The notes beneath the pieces were generated by a model that made no database searches, had not been told where the DNA came from, and saw nothing but the letters and a program-made list of their open reading frames with translations. Shown one piece after another: positions 1-11,381 of a DNA stretch of 64,000 nt (its first letter is position 1; every line of letters begins with the position of its first letter). Source of the DNA: Corynespora cassiicola. Taxonomy: Eukaryota > Ascomycota > Dothideomycetes > Pleosporales > Corynesporascaceae. A program made the translations under genes and the position numbers. The stretch covers positions 4,216,001 through 4,280,000 of the forward strand of contig JAEUWY010000002.1 of the NCBI GenBank assembly GCA_022059125.1, read 5' to 3'.

Positions 1-1173
1 CAATTCCAGCGGCAACATCCCTTTGTAAGTTTAGCATATAGTTTGCTTCAGCTCCCCCGCCACAATCGGAATTTATGCACTTACCATTCCCAGCAGCCGC
101 CCTCCCACCAAATATCGAAGGCTCCCATAGCGGTATACGCCAGATCCAATGTTGCGCTTCCCAAGCTTCTCATGCCGTGTACCATACCACCTCTCCCTTG
201 GCGACCTCCAAGCTCCGCAGCCATGTTCACGAAGCTCTCGATCTTTCTATGCATGTTTCCATCTGGAATGTCCCGCCTGTCCTTGCCCCATTCGAACGAG
301 AATATACAGCCGCTGGGGGCCTTCTCTGGCATCGGAGGAATGGGTTCCCTGATCAATGGCAGTTGTTGAGACTCGTTTAACCATGCTCCTCGATTTGCGC
401 ATGAAGAGAAGAACTGCCCGAAGAAGGGAGCGTTGATGACTCCGATGAGTGGTTTGTTGTTGTGGATAAAGGCAATAGAAACACAGAACATGGGAAAGAG
501 GTGGATATAGTTGACGGTGCCTAGATCAATAAACACATGGCCGTGCGAGTATTGGGGCTTACTGACCGTCAAGTGGGTCGACACACCAAGTAGGACTGTC
601 GTCGATGAGGTAGTCCCGCGACGCGCCTTTCGAATATGATTCCTCGCCGACAAATCTGTGTAACGTCAGATCCTAAGAGTTGGAAAAATTTGGCTCGGCT
701 GAGAATAGACTAACTTGTGCGAAGGGTATTTCTTGACAATCTCATTTTTTATGAAAGCTTCCACATCTGCAAGGTCTCAGCACATTGACCAAACACAGCT
801 TGCATGGCTCACTATGGTAGACGCGGGGATGCGCAGCTCGAGGAGCTGACAATTAAGGAATTCATAGCTCCCACGAATTTTCATAGATGTGGTAGCAGGG
901 AGGTTTGTGTTGTACTCAATCTACGCCCAGCTGCGAATGCAGCTTGGTAGGCTAAGGAGCCCGCGGTGCGGACATGAAGTACCTACCTTCGTCGGTCTCC
1001 GTCACCAAATCGACTGCATTTTCCTTCTGAACATGCTCCTTTTGCTCTTTGCTGGCTGATCCAGCTCCCATTCTGAGCTTCGCAGCATCGAGGAGCATCC
1101 GCCCGGCCTCCTTGCCGAGATTGACGGCAAAAGCATAGATATCATCTAGTTCTTCTTGCGAAATGTGCGACAT
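1..1173 (-). CDS. qutG: QutG-like inositol monophosphatase family protein (3' end cut by window)
   Basis: Five exons are visible: 1173-987, 766-715, 655-568 (last base 567), 520-85 and 20-1, and the gene continues past the window start. Joined, they give an inositol-monophosphatase-type protein. The metal-binding GEES block is near residue 83, WCVDPLDGT near residue 105, and WWEGGCWEWDVAAG lies at the truncated end. These are the magnesium and phosphate ligands of the family. The first intron, 986-767, is long at 220 nt but has a clean TTGCAG acceptor. The gene diverges from a type II 3-dehydroquinate dehydratase. In Aspergillus and Neurospora, quinate clusters pair such a phosphatase homologue (QutG/qa-x) with that enzyme, and this context is why I call it QutG rather than a generic inositol monophosphatase. 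Its exact substrate in the quinate pathway is not known to me. Codon use and splice signals look normal. Confidence 0.85.
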
Positions 1174-1496
1174 GGTGACAGCGGGGTAGAGATTATTTTC
1201 AGAGCTCAGAAAGCACCTGGGTTATCAGTGGATTGCACCTAGTGGGCGTCGATGACTGAGCACCGCAGTGCCGGCCCAAGCCGCGCTCGTGAAGTCACGG
1301 CTACTGGCGGAGATGGCTCGGAGATCATCAATACTTAAGTATCGACGCTCCGCTCTCTGCTCTCACTGGCTTTAGTCCCTCCCCCATCCCTCACGAACGG
1401 AGTGTTACGGATAGCGAAGGGCATTGCGGACCTAAAATGCCCACAATTGAGCCTTGGGCCCCACCTTGAGTCTTGAAAGCCGATCTCAACCTTTTC

Positions 1497-1512
1497 GGAA
1501 AAGGACTTATCC
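1497..1512. promoter_or_regulatory. Candidate QutA/QA-1F binding palindrome
   Basis: The 469-bp space between qutG and qutE (1174-1642) holds the sequence GGAAAAGGACTTATCC. From memory, the quinate activator site of Neurospora and Aspergillus is GGRTAARYRYTTATCC. The match is 14 of 16 positions, with one half-site (TTATCC) perfect. Being between two divergent quinate genes, it could serve both. This is a motif match only; the rest of the spacer shows no other clear element. Confidence 0.45.
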
Positions 1513-1642
1513 CCAAGCCGACGACACAATGTTCGGCGAGAATCCCGCGACAGCTCGTCTTCCACAAAAGTAGCATAGGGAAATGGTGCGATTGATAACA
1601 TAGGACGATTACCACCTATCTCAGAGCTTCAGTTTCCCCACA

Positions 1643-2101
1643 ATGGCAAAGTCCATCCTTTTGATCAACGGCCCCAATCTCAATCTCCTGGGTACCCGCG
1701 AACCCGGACTCTACGGCAGCACCACCCTGCCGCAAGTGGTCTCTGCTGCGGAAAAGCAGTGCGCAGACCGTTCAATCCGCCTCGAGTCCATCCAGTCCAA
1801 CCACGAAGGCGTTATCATCGATCGCATACACGAGGCACGAGGCAACATCGATGCCGTGATAATAAACCCAGGAGCGTTGACGCATACCAGCGTTGCCATC
1901 AGAGACGCACTTTTGGGCGTGGAGATACCGTTTGTGGAGGTGCATATTAGCAACATACACAAGAGGGAGGCTTTCCGGCATCATAGCTATCTGAGCGACA
2001 AGGCAGAGGCCGTGATTTGCGGACTGGGCGTGTATGGATATGAGGCGGCGATTGAATATGCAGCGAGGCACATCAAGCCAAAAGAGAAATCACAGCTATG
2101 A
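1643..2101 (+). CDS. qutE: Catabolic 3-dehydroquinate dehydratase, type II
   Basis: A single exon encodes 152 residues, the usual size of type II dehydroquinases (about 150). The enzyme removes water from 3-dehydroquinate to give 3-dehydroshikimate; in fungi this small dodecameric form serves quinate catabolism, while the biosynthetic reaction belongs to the AROM polyprotein. Family hallmarks are in place: [10 protein letters not shown] near residue 8 with the catalytic Arg and the following Tyr (REPGLYG), QSNHEG near residue 51, NPGALTHTS near residue 75, and [10 protein letters not shown] with the catalytic His near residue 102. The ATG follows a plain C/A-rich leader. The gene is divergent from qutG and ends 108 bp from the convergent membrane-protein gene. 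Confidence 0.95.
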   Translation: MAKSILLINGPNLNLLGTREPGLYGSTTLPQVVSAAEKQCADRSIRLESIQSNHEGVIIDRIHEARGNIDAVIINPGALTHTSVAIRDALLGVEIPFVEVHISNIHKREAFRHHSYLSDKAEAVICGLGVYGYEAAIEYAARHIKPKEKSQL

Positions 2102-2208
2102 GAGTCTCGTATGCTGTAAAAGATGCACGAGTCCAAATATAAAACTTCAAACTGTCCTCTTCCATGAAAACATGTGCTGGGTATCATTGCTCCTAGAAGT
2201 TGCTATCG

Positions 2209-3255
2209 TCACGCCATGCCCGGCATGCCGTCCATCCCCCCAATGTCTTTGATGAACTTTTCAAAGTCGATACCTTGCTCTTCGAACAGCTTCTTCGCCT
2301 TCTCGGCGGTGGCAGCCTGCCTCTCTGGTGTGAACCCTTCGGGAACGCTGCTCTCGTACTGGACAAGCTCGACCCATTTGAAGAACACGCTCTCCTTGCC
2401 CATTGCAGTCAACCTGTCCTTGAAAAGCATAATCTTTTGCCTAGCTTCTGTATCCGAGCCCTCATCCAGCTTCCAGCAGTCCCAAACAGCCCATTGTCCG
2501 CTCTCTTCGCTTCCAACCCAGATAAAAACAGTCTTGCGTAAAGTATCGGCCGTGATGGTCTTCTTGTCGAGCAACCTGTGTGCCTGAACCATTGCGAAGA
2601 AATCAAGATCAAAATCTTTATCCATCAAGAGGTATCCCGTCTTTTCTCGCATACGTCGGGATTCGATGGCCGGCAAGACTCTCGTTTTGAAAAATGGGCT
2701 ATCTGCTCCCGACTTTCCGGTGGACCCTTCTGCTTCTCCGAGCAAGTCTTTAGCTCCCCAGCCCCTACTCTGTCGCACGTAGATTTCTTCATCTCTGAAG
2801 CCGACATTCAGTCTCCATTGGACGGGATTACCAGGGCTCTCAAAGAAGAAGCTCCATGGCCACGGACCAACGATCCTGAACAGCGTAAAGTCGAACGAAA
2901 AGACCAGCATGCGCCAGAAGATCATCTTGACCAGGGAAAACCATTGCGTCTTGTCCCAGAATACTGTCGTATCATTTTCGTTGCCGAGTAATGACATGGT
3001 GATGGACCAGTAGAAGGGATATGCAGTGTATGCACGCCATGCTAGCACCGCCGCAATTGTGATGTTGATACCAACAGGCACGGAGTAGATTCGTCGCTTA
3101 AACCACCATGGGTGATTGTCTACGTGCGTGATATAGACCGAGTCTATGTCCAAACAATCGAGGAACGGCGTGAGCTCGGTGGGGGCGGGGGAGAACGGCT
3201 CGGGGATGGAGGCAGCGGGAAGGGCTTTAGCTGCCCGTTTCGACGATTTTGGCAT
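2209..3255 (-). CDS. Uncharacterised fungal membrane protein
   Basis: An uninterrupted 348-residue frame starts at an ATG in a Lys-rich context. The N-terminus is basic and Ala/Pro-rich (residues 1-30). A hydrophobic segment near residues 60-75 (VGINITIAAVLAWRAY) and a second near 105-135, rich in Phe and Trp, suggest two membrane passes. The remainder is a soluble, charged domain, and the end is rich in Gly and Met (GGMDGMPGMA). The last part (about 310-335) is a Glu/Lys-rich helix. The coding character is good (no introns needed, balanced composition), and the type of protein is familiar from ascomycete genomes, but I cannot assign a family or a function. It converges on qutE, so the two share a short 3' region. 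Confidence 0.75.
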   Translation of the reverse strand: MPKSSKRAAKALPAASIPEPFSPAPTELTPFLDCLDIDSVYITHVDNHPWWFKRRIYSVPVGINITIAAVLAWRAYTAYPFYWSITMSLLGNENDTTVFWDKTQWFSLVKMIFWRMLVFSFDFTLFRIVGPWPWSFFFESPGNPVQWRLNVGFRDEEIYVRQSRGWGAKDLLGEAEGSTGKSGADSPFFKTRVLPAIESRRMREKTGYLLMDKDFDLDFFAMVQAHRLLDKKTITADTLRKTVFIWVGSEESGQWAVWDCWKLDEGSDTEARQKIMLFKDRLTAMGKESVFFKWVELVQYESSVPEGFTPERQAATAEKAKKLFEEQGIDFEKFIKDIGGMDGMPGMA

Positions 3256-3939
3256 GGTCTGGAAAGTGAATGTTGAAAATTTGTGCTGTCTACATGAGTT
3301 TACAGCATTAAAAAGGAGACCGAGAAGTTAATTGTATGAGTTGAAGAAAAGCAAGCTGTCAAAAGGCAAGGCCAGCATCGGGAGCTTATACCATCCTAAC
3401 CTGAAACAAACTAGTTTCGGGGATACAATGATCCTGTCCGAAGCCCCGAGATGGCATTTTGGTAGGGTGACAGAACACGACGAGTGTCTTTCATATTAAA
3501 GTCTCAATGACAATGTGGTGTGATCAAGATTCTATCGGAAGTCTAGTAATTCTTCTCGAATCGGCTCCCAGATTGCGTATTTCTGGAGGCCCTGCTAAGC
3601 CTCAGCCCATATAATATTTCACCCTCCATATTACACCCTCTTTGCCCCCTACATGCTTCTAAGTAAATACAAGACTGCAATAACTATTTTGCGACATCAA
3701 AGGCAGATAAACCTACTGTTTCGGCGTTTGACTGTATGTCGTACTCCGCATTGATGCTTTCGCTTGGAAATGCACCTGAACTACCTGGTAGTGTACATGT
3801 TATTTCCCGTGCCGAACCCGTTCCAACATGCCTGAAGCAACCAAGTGTCTCATTTTATCATGTTGCCTTGCATCCTTGTGTCACTCAGACAGCCATAGGC
3901 CTGTTGTGGAAAATACGTCGTGTTTTAAAGGGCTCTAGA
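3256..3939. other. Intergenic region, no gene seen
   Basis: This spacer lies between the membrane-protein promoter and a transporter remnant. The short open frame at about 3736-4011 has no family resemblance and unlikely composition. I could not find the N-terminal half of the neighbouring transporter here in any frame. Confidence 0.5.
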
Positions 3940-4674
3940 TCCAAAATCGTGAAAACGACCTCTCCAGATATGCGACGTCGATCATTGGCCTGTCTCCGGA
4001 AAAAGCTGTGAAACAGCTCGTACTTATCAACGCCGTCGGCATACTAGTATGACCACTGCTCGGATTGGTTGCCGATAGATACTTTGGCTTACTGCCTACC
4101 GTGATTGTTTCGACCACATGCCTCGCCATAATGTTGTACGTCTGGATTGCCATTCGCAGCGTGAGTAGTCTGTACGTGTATTCCGTATTTTACGGACTCG
4201 CTACTGGCGCAACTCAAGGAAGTCAGCATATCCTCCCTTTGTTCACTTTGTATTTCGTATATTCTCTCGTTACATCTGAGAGACAAGCTTCCCGGTTCGC
4301 GCATAGAGCATCGACTAACGATGCATACCTAAAAAAAGTTCGTCGGCGGACTCGCATCATTGACCACGGACCCAAGCAAGCTAGGCGTTCGTTTCGGAAT
4401 GGTATGCTCTACACTAGCATTTGCATCGTTGGCAGGACCGCCGACGGCAGGTGCGTTTATCGAAAGCGTCAATGTAAGCTTCCTCAAGGCACAAATATGG
4501 GCGGGTTTGGTAACGATTGCCGCTGCTCTCTTCATTGGTGCGGCCAAATGGACCCAAGTCAAGTTCGACCGTCCAGCTCAAGAGCTAAGGAGCGGTATAC
4601 TAGAAAGAGAAGAACAAGATATCAGTGGTTCAGAAGATGTCGAGGTGGGAGATGACGGGCGTGCGAAGAAGTGA
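3940..4674 (+). pseudogene. Remnant of an MFS monocarboxylate-type transporter (C-terminal half)
   Basis: Conceptual translation gives the second half of a fungal monocarboxylate-transporter-like MFS protein. It reads through a helix ending in AVGILV, then VADRYFGLLPTVIV, then YGLATGATQGS. After an 82-nt intron (4257-4338, with CTAAC branch point) come LTTDPSKLGVRFGM, GPPTAGAFIE and a charged tail. The frame is broken by TGA at 4050-4052, between AVGILV and PLLGLVADRY; a single C-to-T change from CGA would explain it. The first roughly 200 residues expected of the family are missing upstream. Truncation plus a nonsense codon make a functional product unlikely. A+T-rich gene-free DNA follows directly, which fits a decaying locus. 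Confidence 0.7.
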
Positions 4675-6540
4675 CATCCTTGTGTTCTCAAGCTTTAGTG
4701 ATAGATGGGGCTCATAAGAAGCGCGAAGCTGTTCGAGAAAATGAGTTTTGAGAAGAATACAGCATACAAATAATAAATAAAAGCAGAGACCGGCTACCTC
4801 AACCATTCCTGTTAGCCTTACTGTATCTCAGAGCCAGGCGAGCGAATAGGGACTAGCTTTTGTTACTGTTGGGTCTGCAGCTTGCGGCGAGCCGAGATCA
4901 GACGATTTCTTAACCATAATTTTGCACAGTGACGGGCACCACAGGAGTGCTCCCTCACTAAGAAAACTCGTAGCGGTGGTGAAGCTACTATCAGCTACTT
5001 ACCCGTTGCGCATCATTCGTTGAAATAAAATGATAATGATGAGCATCATCATCCTTTCTAGACAGCTTATCGAAGTCAGACTTCCCGCTCACAAGCCGCC
5101 ACACGATTTGTTATTAAGTTTTGCTCAAGGGAGAAAGAAAAACGATTGCTATAGTGGTAGAATTTTTTATTTTACTCTCAACATTAAAACTGAGCTTGCT
5201 ACTTTGGGCTCTTACTTCTGGCCTAGGAAGACGCATAATCTATTTTCGGACGTTTTAGAAGCTGAAAATTGCTGCATTCTATACAATAGAATAATGGGTG
5301 GTTTTAAAATTTCTCCAAGTTCCACTTGTGGAAGAAAAAACATGAGGTTAGACTCTAGGAAAAGGTTTGGACTAAAAGGATCAAATTTTGGTGCAATTGA
5401 ATCTCAAGTTTTCATTTATTCCAAGGATTTCAGATTCTCTTAGGGGGCTTCTCATTCCCTTTTTCTAATTGACGGAGACTAGTAGACTTGATGCTGGATT
5501 TGTGGAGACGCATACAATCATCTCTGGGCGTTTCTTAATCCACACGACTTCTGCCATCATATGCCACCTGACTAGTCTTTACAGAGAAAGTTTCATGCTT
5601 CAAGGCTTCATCGCTTTCAGAAAAATGCAAATCCATCAGTCTCGATATCTATAACTTTTGGAGCCGAGCCCTTTTATCCAAGGCCTCGTACCGAAAAACT
5701 CAGAATTCTTGGACATTACTGTTCTTGTGCCTTTTTTACTGACAAAATCTATCCATACCCGCGGTGTATATACTTCCGCTTCTCATACGTATCAGACGCG
5801 CCTTTTTTAGTCGAGCTCAATCTCTAACTTGATAAAGTGCACATTTGACGACCCTAAAAGCTTTTTGACCACTAAAACACCCGCAGACAATACCCATGCG
5901 ATGTAACTTCAGTTTCTTATTCTCCAATTGCTCCAAGCATTGTCTTGAGTACCGCCGTTTTAAGTCCCTGCTCCCATTGGTTCGGGGCATCCCCATTTTT
6001 CTGTCGTATATTTTGAAAATTGCAAGTCCCACCCTGTACTCCATGCAAAATCCAGGTGGGCTTTTTAGTAATGTGTGCCGCCAGTGACACATAGAGTGAG
6101 GTTGTTAGTTCTTGTAGAAGGATGAAAGGCAAAGTGTGAAGAAAGAAGACTGATTCTACGGAAGAGAAGGTGGGTTTATATACTCAGCAAGCCTCGCGCG
6201 CGTGATAATCAAAAGAGCGTTGCCTAGGTGAATATGATACAAATCGACGTCAACGATGGTGAACATCATCACGCCACACCAAAAACCTCTCAAGAGGGCC
6301 CTCAAGCCGAAATTTACCGCCCATCTCACGCACCCTGAACATTCATGCCATAACATATCATTCTCAAACATACAATATCTACCCTGCCGGCTTCGTTGAA
6401 TGGTAATCGCTATGCCCCCCAGGGTACTCCTCGCAGTAATAGTACAAGGAGTTCAAACACGAAAGATCATCATCCCACCAATCTTGCTTCTCATGACTGA
6501 CCCAGCCCCTCGCCTTCGATTAAAGTGGTACGAAAATTAA
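4675..6540. other. A+T-rich gene-free region
   Basis: About 1.9 kb without a credible gene. Parts are clearly A+T-rich: 41 of 60 bases at 5161-5220 are A or T, unlike the flanking genes. The open frames here are short, with no family resemblance. It may be mutated repeat DNA or simply the 3' flank of the dead transporter and of VPS35, which ends at 6541. Confidence 0.5.
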
Positions 6541-9472
6541 CTATTTTGGCGCTGTCACAACACCCTCGTATTCCCGGCTCGCAATGTAATCAAGCGTTCG
6601 CTGGAAGTGCCGCCTTGGGTTTTCGAGCGAGGAAGCATTTTCGTTGGATTGGAGGTTGGAGTGGATGAGCTCGATGAGTCCGTTGAGGTACTTCGTGGTG
6701 ACCTGGTCGCTATTAGCTTTGTTGATGTAAAGGTCATATTCAGAACATACCGCATCGTTTTCCTGATCAAAGTAGTAGACATAGCGATTCAGAATTTCAA
6801 CAAAGAGCTCGACGGACACGGCGGCATCCATGCAGGCATCGGCGACACGGAGGGCGCGCTGTAGGCATTCGAGTACGCGCTTTCCATCGCGGTAGAGCTG
6901 TCATGGTCAGCGACTGCATTAAACCTTTATGGCGTAGGAAAGCTTACATCCTTGGGATCCTCTTCGTTCAAAGCGCGAATCTCAGTAGCCCACCACAGAT
7001 GGCTAGCGAGATACACAGCGCGGCACTGGTCTGGCTTCTTCAACAGTTTGCTTCCGTGTAGCGCACACTTCGTAATCAACGTGTCATAGTTTTCCTTTCC
7101 AAAATTCCTAGTCGTGTGCAGACCGCTAGCAATCACGCATACAGCCTGGAACTGCGCCCGTGAGTCACTAATTGCCTCTTCGTATATCGTAAAAGCTTGG
7201 GCAAAGTATTCGTACGCCACTTCCTCGAATCCGTTCTGATCGGCAACCTGCCCGCATCCGACAAACAGTCGGAGGGAAAGATCGGCAGAACCGTTGACGC
7301 GGGTGTACAGAGTAGACAATGCGCTGTGCATGAACTTGTAAAGCGCAGAGGACTGTGATGACCAGTCATCCTCGAAATGCTCGCGGGCTTTGTAACGTCG
7401 TGCAAGTTTGAGAGAAGCGGTGATGATGGCGGGGGTGGTGTATTTTACGCGCTCGTTGCCGTCTGCAAATGCTTTTCTTGCGGATTGAAGGAGCTTGTAT
7501 CATCATTAGCTGAGTAATACAATTTACAAGGATGCCGTACCTTGAACTGAGTGTTATTATCTGGCCCGTGAATGAGATGTACTATCCGAGCAAGCCAGCC
7601 CTGCTCTTCTATCGTCTCATCAGTTTCCTGGGCCTTTCTCTGGATAGGGCCACCGGGGTATCCCGTGGCTTGCTGGATGCCTTCTCGGATAAGAACCTTG
7701 AGGATTTCCAAAACGCTCTCGAGATTCTCCACTGAAGTGACGTGGGTTTGGTTTCGGAGAAGGCTCCTAGCTACCTCGCCAGCCACAGCTCTCCGCGTGG
7801 GGTATGGCTGAGAATGCAAAAGAGGAATGTAGCTCGGCAATGCTAACGCAGTAAAAAGAGAAACGTATGCTTTAATGGGTGCCAGAAGGAGACTCAAAAT
7901 CTGGCTTTGTGTCGCCTGAGAGTGTAGATCAGCGCTGTTTGCGTATTCAGACACCTTCCTGTTGGCGAATTCCAGAACCTGATCGACATAATCCAAGCGT
8001 TCGGGGTAAATGTTCCTATCTCCGTCAGTAATGTTTCTGGAAGAGGATCCGAAAACTTACAATGCGAGATTAGCTAGCGAGACAAGCATGCCAATCGTGT
8101 CCTGAATATTCAATCGCTGCAAATTCACAAGTGATGTAACTTGCTCGTGGAAGATTTCGAAAAGCTTGACGTTTTTGGGAATTCCACGTGATTTCTCAAC
8201 CTCACCCTCCGATTCTGTCGTATCCGCCTCGGGTTTTGATACGGCGGTCGTAGACGACGCTAGCGATCCTTCATCCGCGCCGGGCTGAGCCTCCTCAGGG
8301 GTCTCGCCATTCTGTTGTGTTGATGGCGAGGAAGGTTCGGCGGGTTTGGTTTCTTTGGCTATACGCAGCTTCTCCAGCAAGTTCGTTATCGACTCTTCTT
8401 CCGTTTTCTTGCGCTGCTCAGGGGTTTCCGTCTCCGACTCTCGCTGAGCGTACGCTGACAAACGGTCCATGAGTCCTACTACGATCGCCTTGACATTTAC
8501 GTGCGGGTTTAAACGTGAAACTGCGGAGAGGAACTGGTCGAGGGTGTGCAGGTGGAATTCATCGGGGAAGACCTGGGTTACCACTGTATTGCATTAGCTT
8601 CAACTCCACATGTGCCTCATGTGACATGCCTTCGAGAAGATACTCTTGCGCCAGAACATCTCGGCATTGGACAATTTGCTCGAGAAGTGGGTTCAGAATC
8701 TTCTTGTAATTCTCCAAATCCACAAGCTGGCTCAGACGGACCAGGTTGCTACCGACAAGCAGCTGAAGCTCCTGTCGTTCCTTGGTCCGCTGTTCCCGTT
8801 CCCGCGAATGTCCTTGGTGCTGCAGTCGCACCCATAGCTTGTTCATCTCAACGAAATTCGTCAAGATGAAGCTAATGGAATCCTGGAGGTTGCCTTCCGG
8901 ACCCTCGCTGTCGCCCGAGGGGAGGTGATCCCGGGCCTGGCCAGCAAGGTAGTAACGGAGAAAAAGGCCTCGAATGGGGTGTTGCACTCCGCGACTCATC
9001 TCCATCATGTCTTTCATTATCTCCTTGACCGGCGCATCCTCAATGGCCATGTAGACGGTGCCGACGGTGACCATGAGGTACAGGCGGGGAATAATATTCC
9101 CCGCATACTGGACAAGCTCATAGAGATCGGCAAGGTGGTTCACGGGGTGGTTTTCGCGGAGGTAGACGGCGAGGTGGCGGAGGGCATCGAAGACAGCCAT
9201 GTAAAGCTCGTAGTACTGCTTGGGACCCAGGCTGCTTGTGCGCAGCTCGGACACGAGCGTAGAGCTGCAGGATCACACATTCAGCAAGCTGCAAGACGCA
9301 GGCGCATTTACATGCGGTCAGGGGAGCTGGGCGCGTACCTGCACTTGAGCGCATCCATCAACTTGCCGGGCGTCTCCAGGCATCGCCGCATGAGCATCGT
9401 CTGCTGGCGCACCACGGCGAGGGCATCTTCGAGCAGGCGAGCCTGATCTTCGACCGGGGGCGGCGACGCCAT
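6541..9472 (-). CDS. VPS35: Vacuolar protein sorting-associated protein 35, retromer core subunit
   Basis: Six exons (9472-9339, 9264-8630, 8583-8061, 8015-7541, 7493-6948, 6897-6541) join to 889 residues, in line with fungal VPS35. The protein is the long alpha-solenoid that binds VPS26 and VPS29 and recognises cargo for endosome-to-Golgi retrieval. The N-terminal exon begins [18 protein letters not shown]. The conserved PRLYLM motif, the VPS26-binding region, lies near residue 108. The block [16 protein letters not shown] follows the second intron, and a family-specific acidic Ser/Glu/Pro-rich insert of about 90 residues precedes the helical C-terminal half. The C-terminal repeats that hold VPS29 are intact to the stop. 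The intron at 8629-8584 starts with GC rather than GT. Only that junction restores the family sequence ([13 protein letters not shown]). Confidence 0.95.
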
Positions 9473-9870
9473 TGTTGGTGGTGAGAGGGGTATTTCCGGG
9501 CTGGTCGAGCGAGGGGATGGGGTAACGTTGGTCTGAGGCTGCAACTTCGCGGCATGTCAAATAGTCTTGGCAGAGAGCAGTGACCAGGGTGGTCGTTGAG
9601 CTCCAGCTCCGTCATCGGTCCAGCCTCACATCATCATCCGGGGGCACGGTGTGTTATTTGTTCATATTCTATCATTAATTACTCTACATGACTGCGTAAA
9701 TTCATCCAGTCGATTCCAGCGGCATTGCTGCCGTCCAAAACACCGCCCAATGCGTTTCCATGCATCTATCCGTAATCGTACATGGCCTGCATATCCGAAG
9801 CGCATCGTGTCTACATGGCGTCTGATATATATGGTAAAGAGCGTAACGTATATGTCGATTCAAGGCCGAT

Positions 9871-10467
9871 TTAGAGAGCAGGGGCCCATCGCCTCTCCGG
9901 TTGCGTCTGGTTATACGACGCCATGGGCGAGGACTCCAAGGTTGGCAAAGGCGTGGGCGCGCGGTCCAAGGCAGCCGCATCGGCCGATGCTGCCACAACA
10001 GACTCAAAAGTCTTGACCGGATAGTTGGTGTGCCACATGCCGTTGTCGTAGAATTCGGTAGGTCCGGTGGTCTCCGTGATGATGATGGTCACCACGCTGG
10101 GAGCAGGCGTCTCTACGGGCTTGCTCGAAGGGCTAGGAGCAGGTTGCTCATCGTCTGTCGAGCATTTCGAGGTCGGACCGGGTGCGGGCGTCGGGGTCAC
10201 TGCGGTTGTGACTGTGTCCGTGACAGTTGGCGGGGTGTCGGTGACTTTGAGGGTTTCCGTCTTGACCTTGGTCTTGGTCTCCTTCTCCACCACTGTAGTT
10301 GTAGTTGCTTTTGGGGGAGGTGGGGTCGAAGAACCGCCGTCGACATTGACGATCGAGTACGACTTGGCCCGTGGTGCAATCGCCCGCGGTTTCAGGGCTC
10401 CTTCTAGCGGCAGTCCATCCGAGAGGGTCAGAGCCAGAACAAATACGGTCAAGGTCTTGAAAAGCAT
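9871..10467 (-). CDS. Small secreted Ser/Thr/Pro-rich protein
   Basis: I start the gene at the ATG at 10467, giving 198 residues, because it opens with a signal peptide: MLFKTLTVFVLALTLSDG, a short basic start, then a hydrophobic core. A dibasic-like segment (KPRAIAPRAK) follows and could be a propeptide cleavage site. Residues about 55-130 are low-complexity Thr, Val, Pro and Lys, likely O-glycosylated. The tail contains a more ordered stretch (GPTEFYDNGMWHTNYP near 145). I see no catalytic domain and few cysteines, so it is not a typical cysteine-rich effector. A cell-wall or surface role is a guess. The 398-bp space between its stop and the VPS35 start holds only the VPS35 promoter and this gene's 3' end. 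Confidence 0.6.
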   Translation of the reverse strand: MLFKTLTVFVLALTLSDGLPLEGALKPRAIAPRAKSYSIVNVDGGSSTPPPPKATTTTVVEKETKTKVKTETLKVTDTPPTVTDTVTTAVTPTPAPGPTSKCSTDDEQPAPSPSSKPVETPAPSVVTIIITETTGPTEFYDNGMWHTNYPVKTFESVVAASADAAALDRAPTPLPTLESSPMASYNQTQPERRWAPAL

Positions 10468-11381
10468 GTTGAATTTAGTCAAGGAGGGTCTGAAGGTTGG
10501 AGATGGACGTCTGGAGTTGTCTGATGACGACTTTGCGGGCGACAAGCGATCGTTGACCAAAAGTGGAGACGGGAGTTACGAGAGAACACAGGTTCATTGT
10601 TTATAGAATCCATTGCGCAACTGGGTGGCATGACAATGATGATGGCGGGAATGTTGATGGCTGGTATCGCCTTGGGGGGGCTGGTGTGGCCTGTGCGGCG
10701 CTTATCGATAAGGCCAATCGCCGCAGGTACCGAGGTTGCTGGGGACGACCGCTGTGCTACCAAAATCTCGACCGCCACCAATATCGTCTTCCAAGCCCAT
10801 TCAGCCTCCTCGTACCAAAGATTGTTGTTTGTCTTTGTTAAACAGGAGCTGGTTTTTTGCCTCATTTTGCCAACCTCCTGAACGAACTATTTGGCCTTTC
10901 TACCACGGTCGAAATGTCAGATGCGGCTGAAGCAAGTACAAACTTTGTGCTTTGTAGCATATCGAGGTAGTTCTCCGGGAGGTGTATTGTATTGTATTGT
11001 CCTTGGTATTTGGCCCTGGTTTACCTGAATATTAGTTTTCTCATCCTTAGCAAACACCTTGCCTGATAAAAATAGTCTCATGAAGTATTTGCCAATGACG
11101 GCTGCTGTGAGCCTGTTGAAAATCTACTATAAGAAGAGAAACGTTATAAAACTATGTCTACAAACCAATCAGCCTTTTTATCGGATGCATCTCTGTAGTC
11201 GGAAAAATACTGGAGCTCTTCAACTCCACATACTTGAAGACACAGCCGCAACGGGATGGTAGAAGCTTTGCACGGACTTCCACTGATAAAATCAAACAAT
11301 CGGATGGTACAGTCATTTTATTAACATTTCGATCTATCAGTTCATCTGATTTTTTTTTCCTTTCGTGCGTGCGATGTTGCT
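10468..11381. other. Intergenic region, no gene seen
   Basis: This holds the promoter of the secreted-protein gene and the 3' flank of the aldo/keto reductase. The open frames inside it overlap on both strands and resemble nothing. A short pentamer run (GTATT repeated three times, about 10984-10999) is present. Confidence 0.5.

Noticed and set aside
3736..4011. A 91-codon plus-strand frame before the transporter remnant.
   Set aside because: It does not match the missing transporter N-terminus and overlaps the remnant in another frame.
10563..10881. Several 90-codon frames upstream of the secreted-protein gene.
   Set aside because: They overlap one another on both strands, with no motif, and lie in the promoter position.
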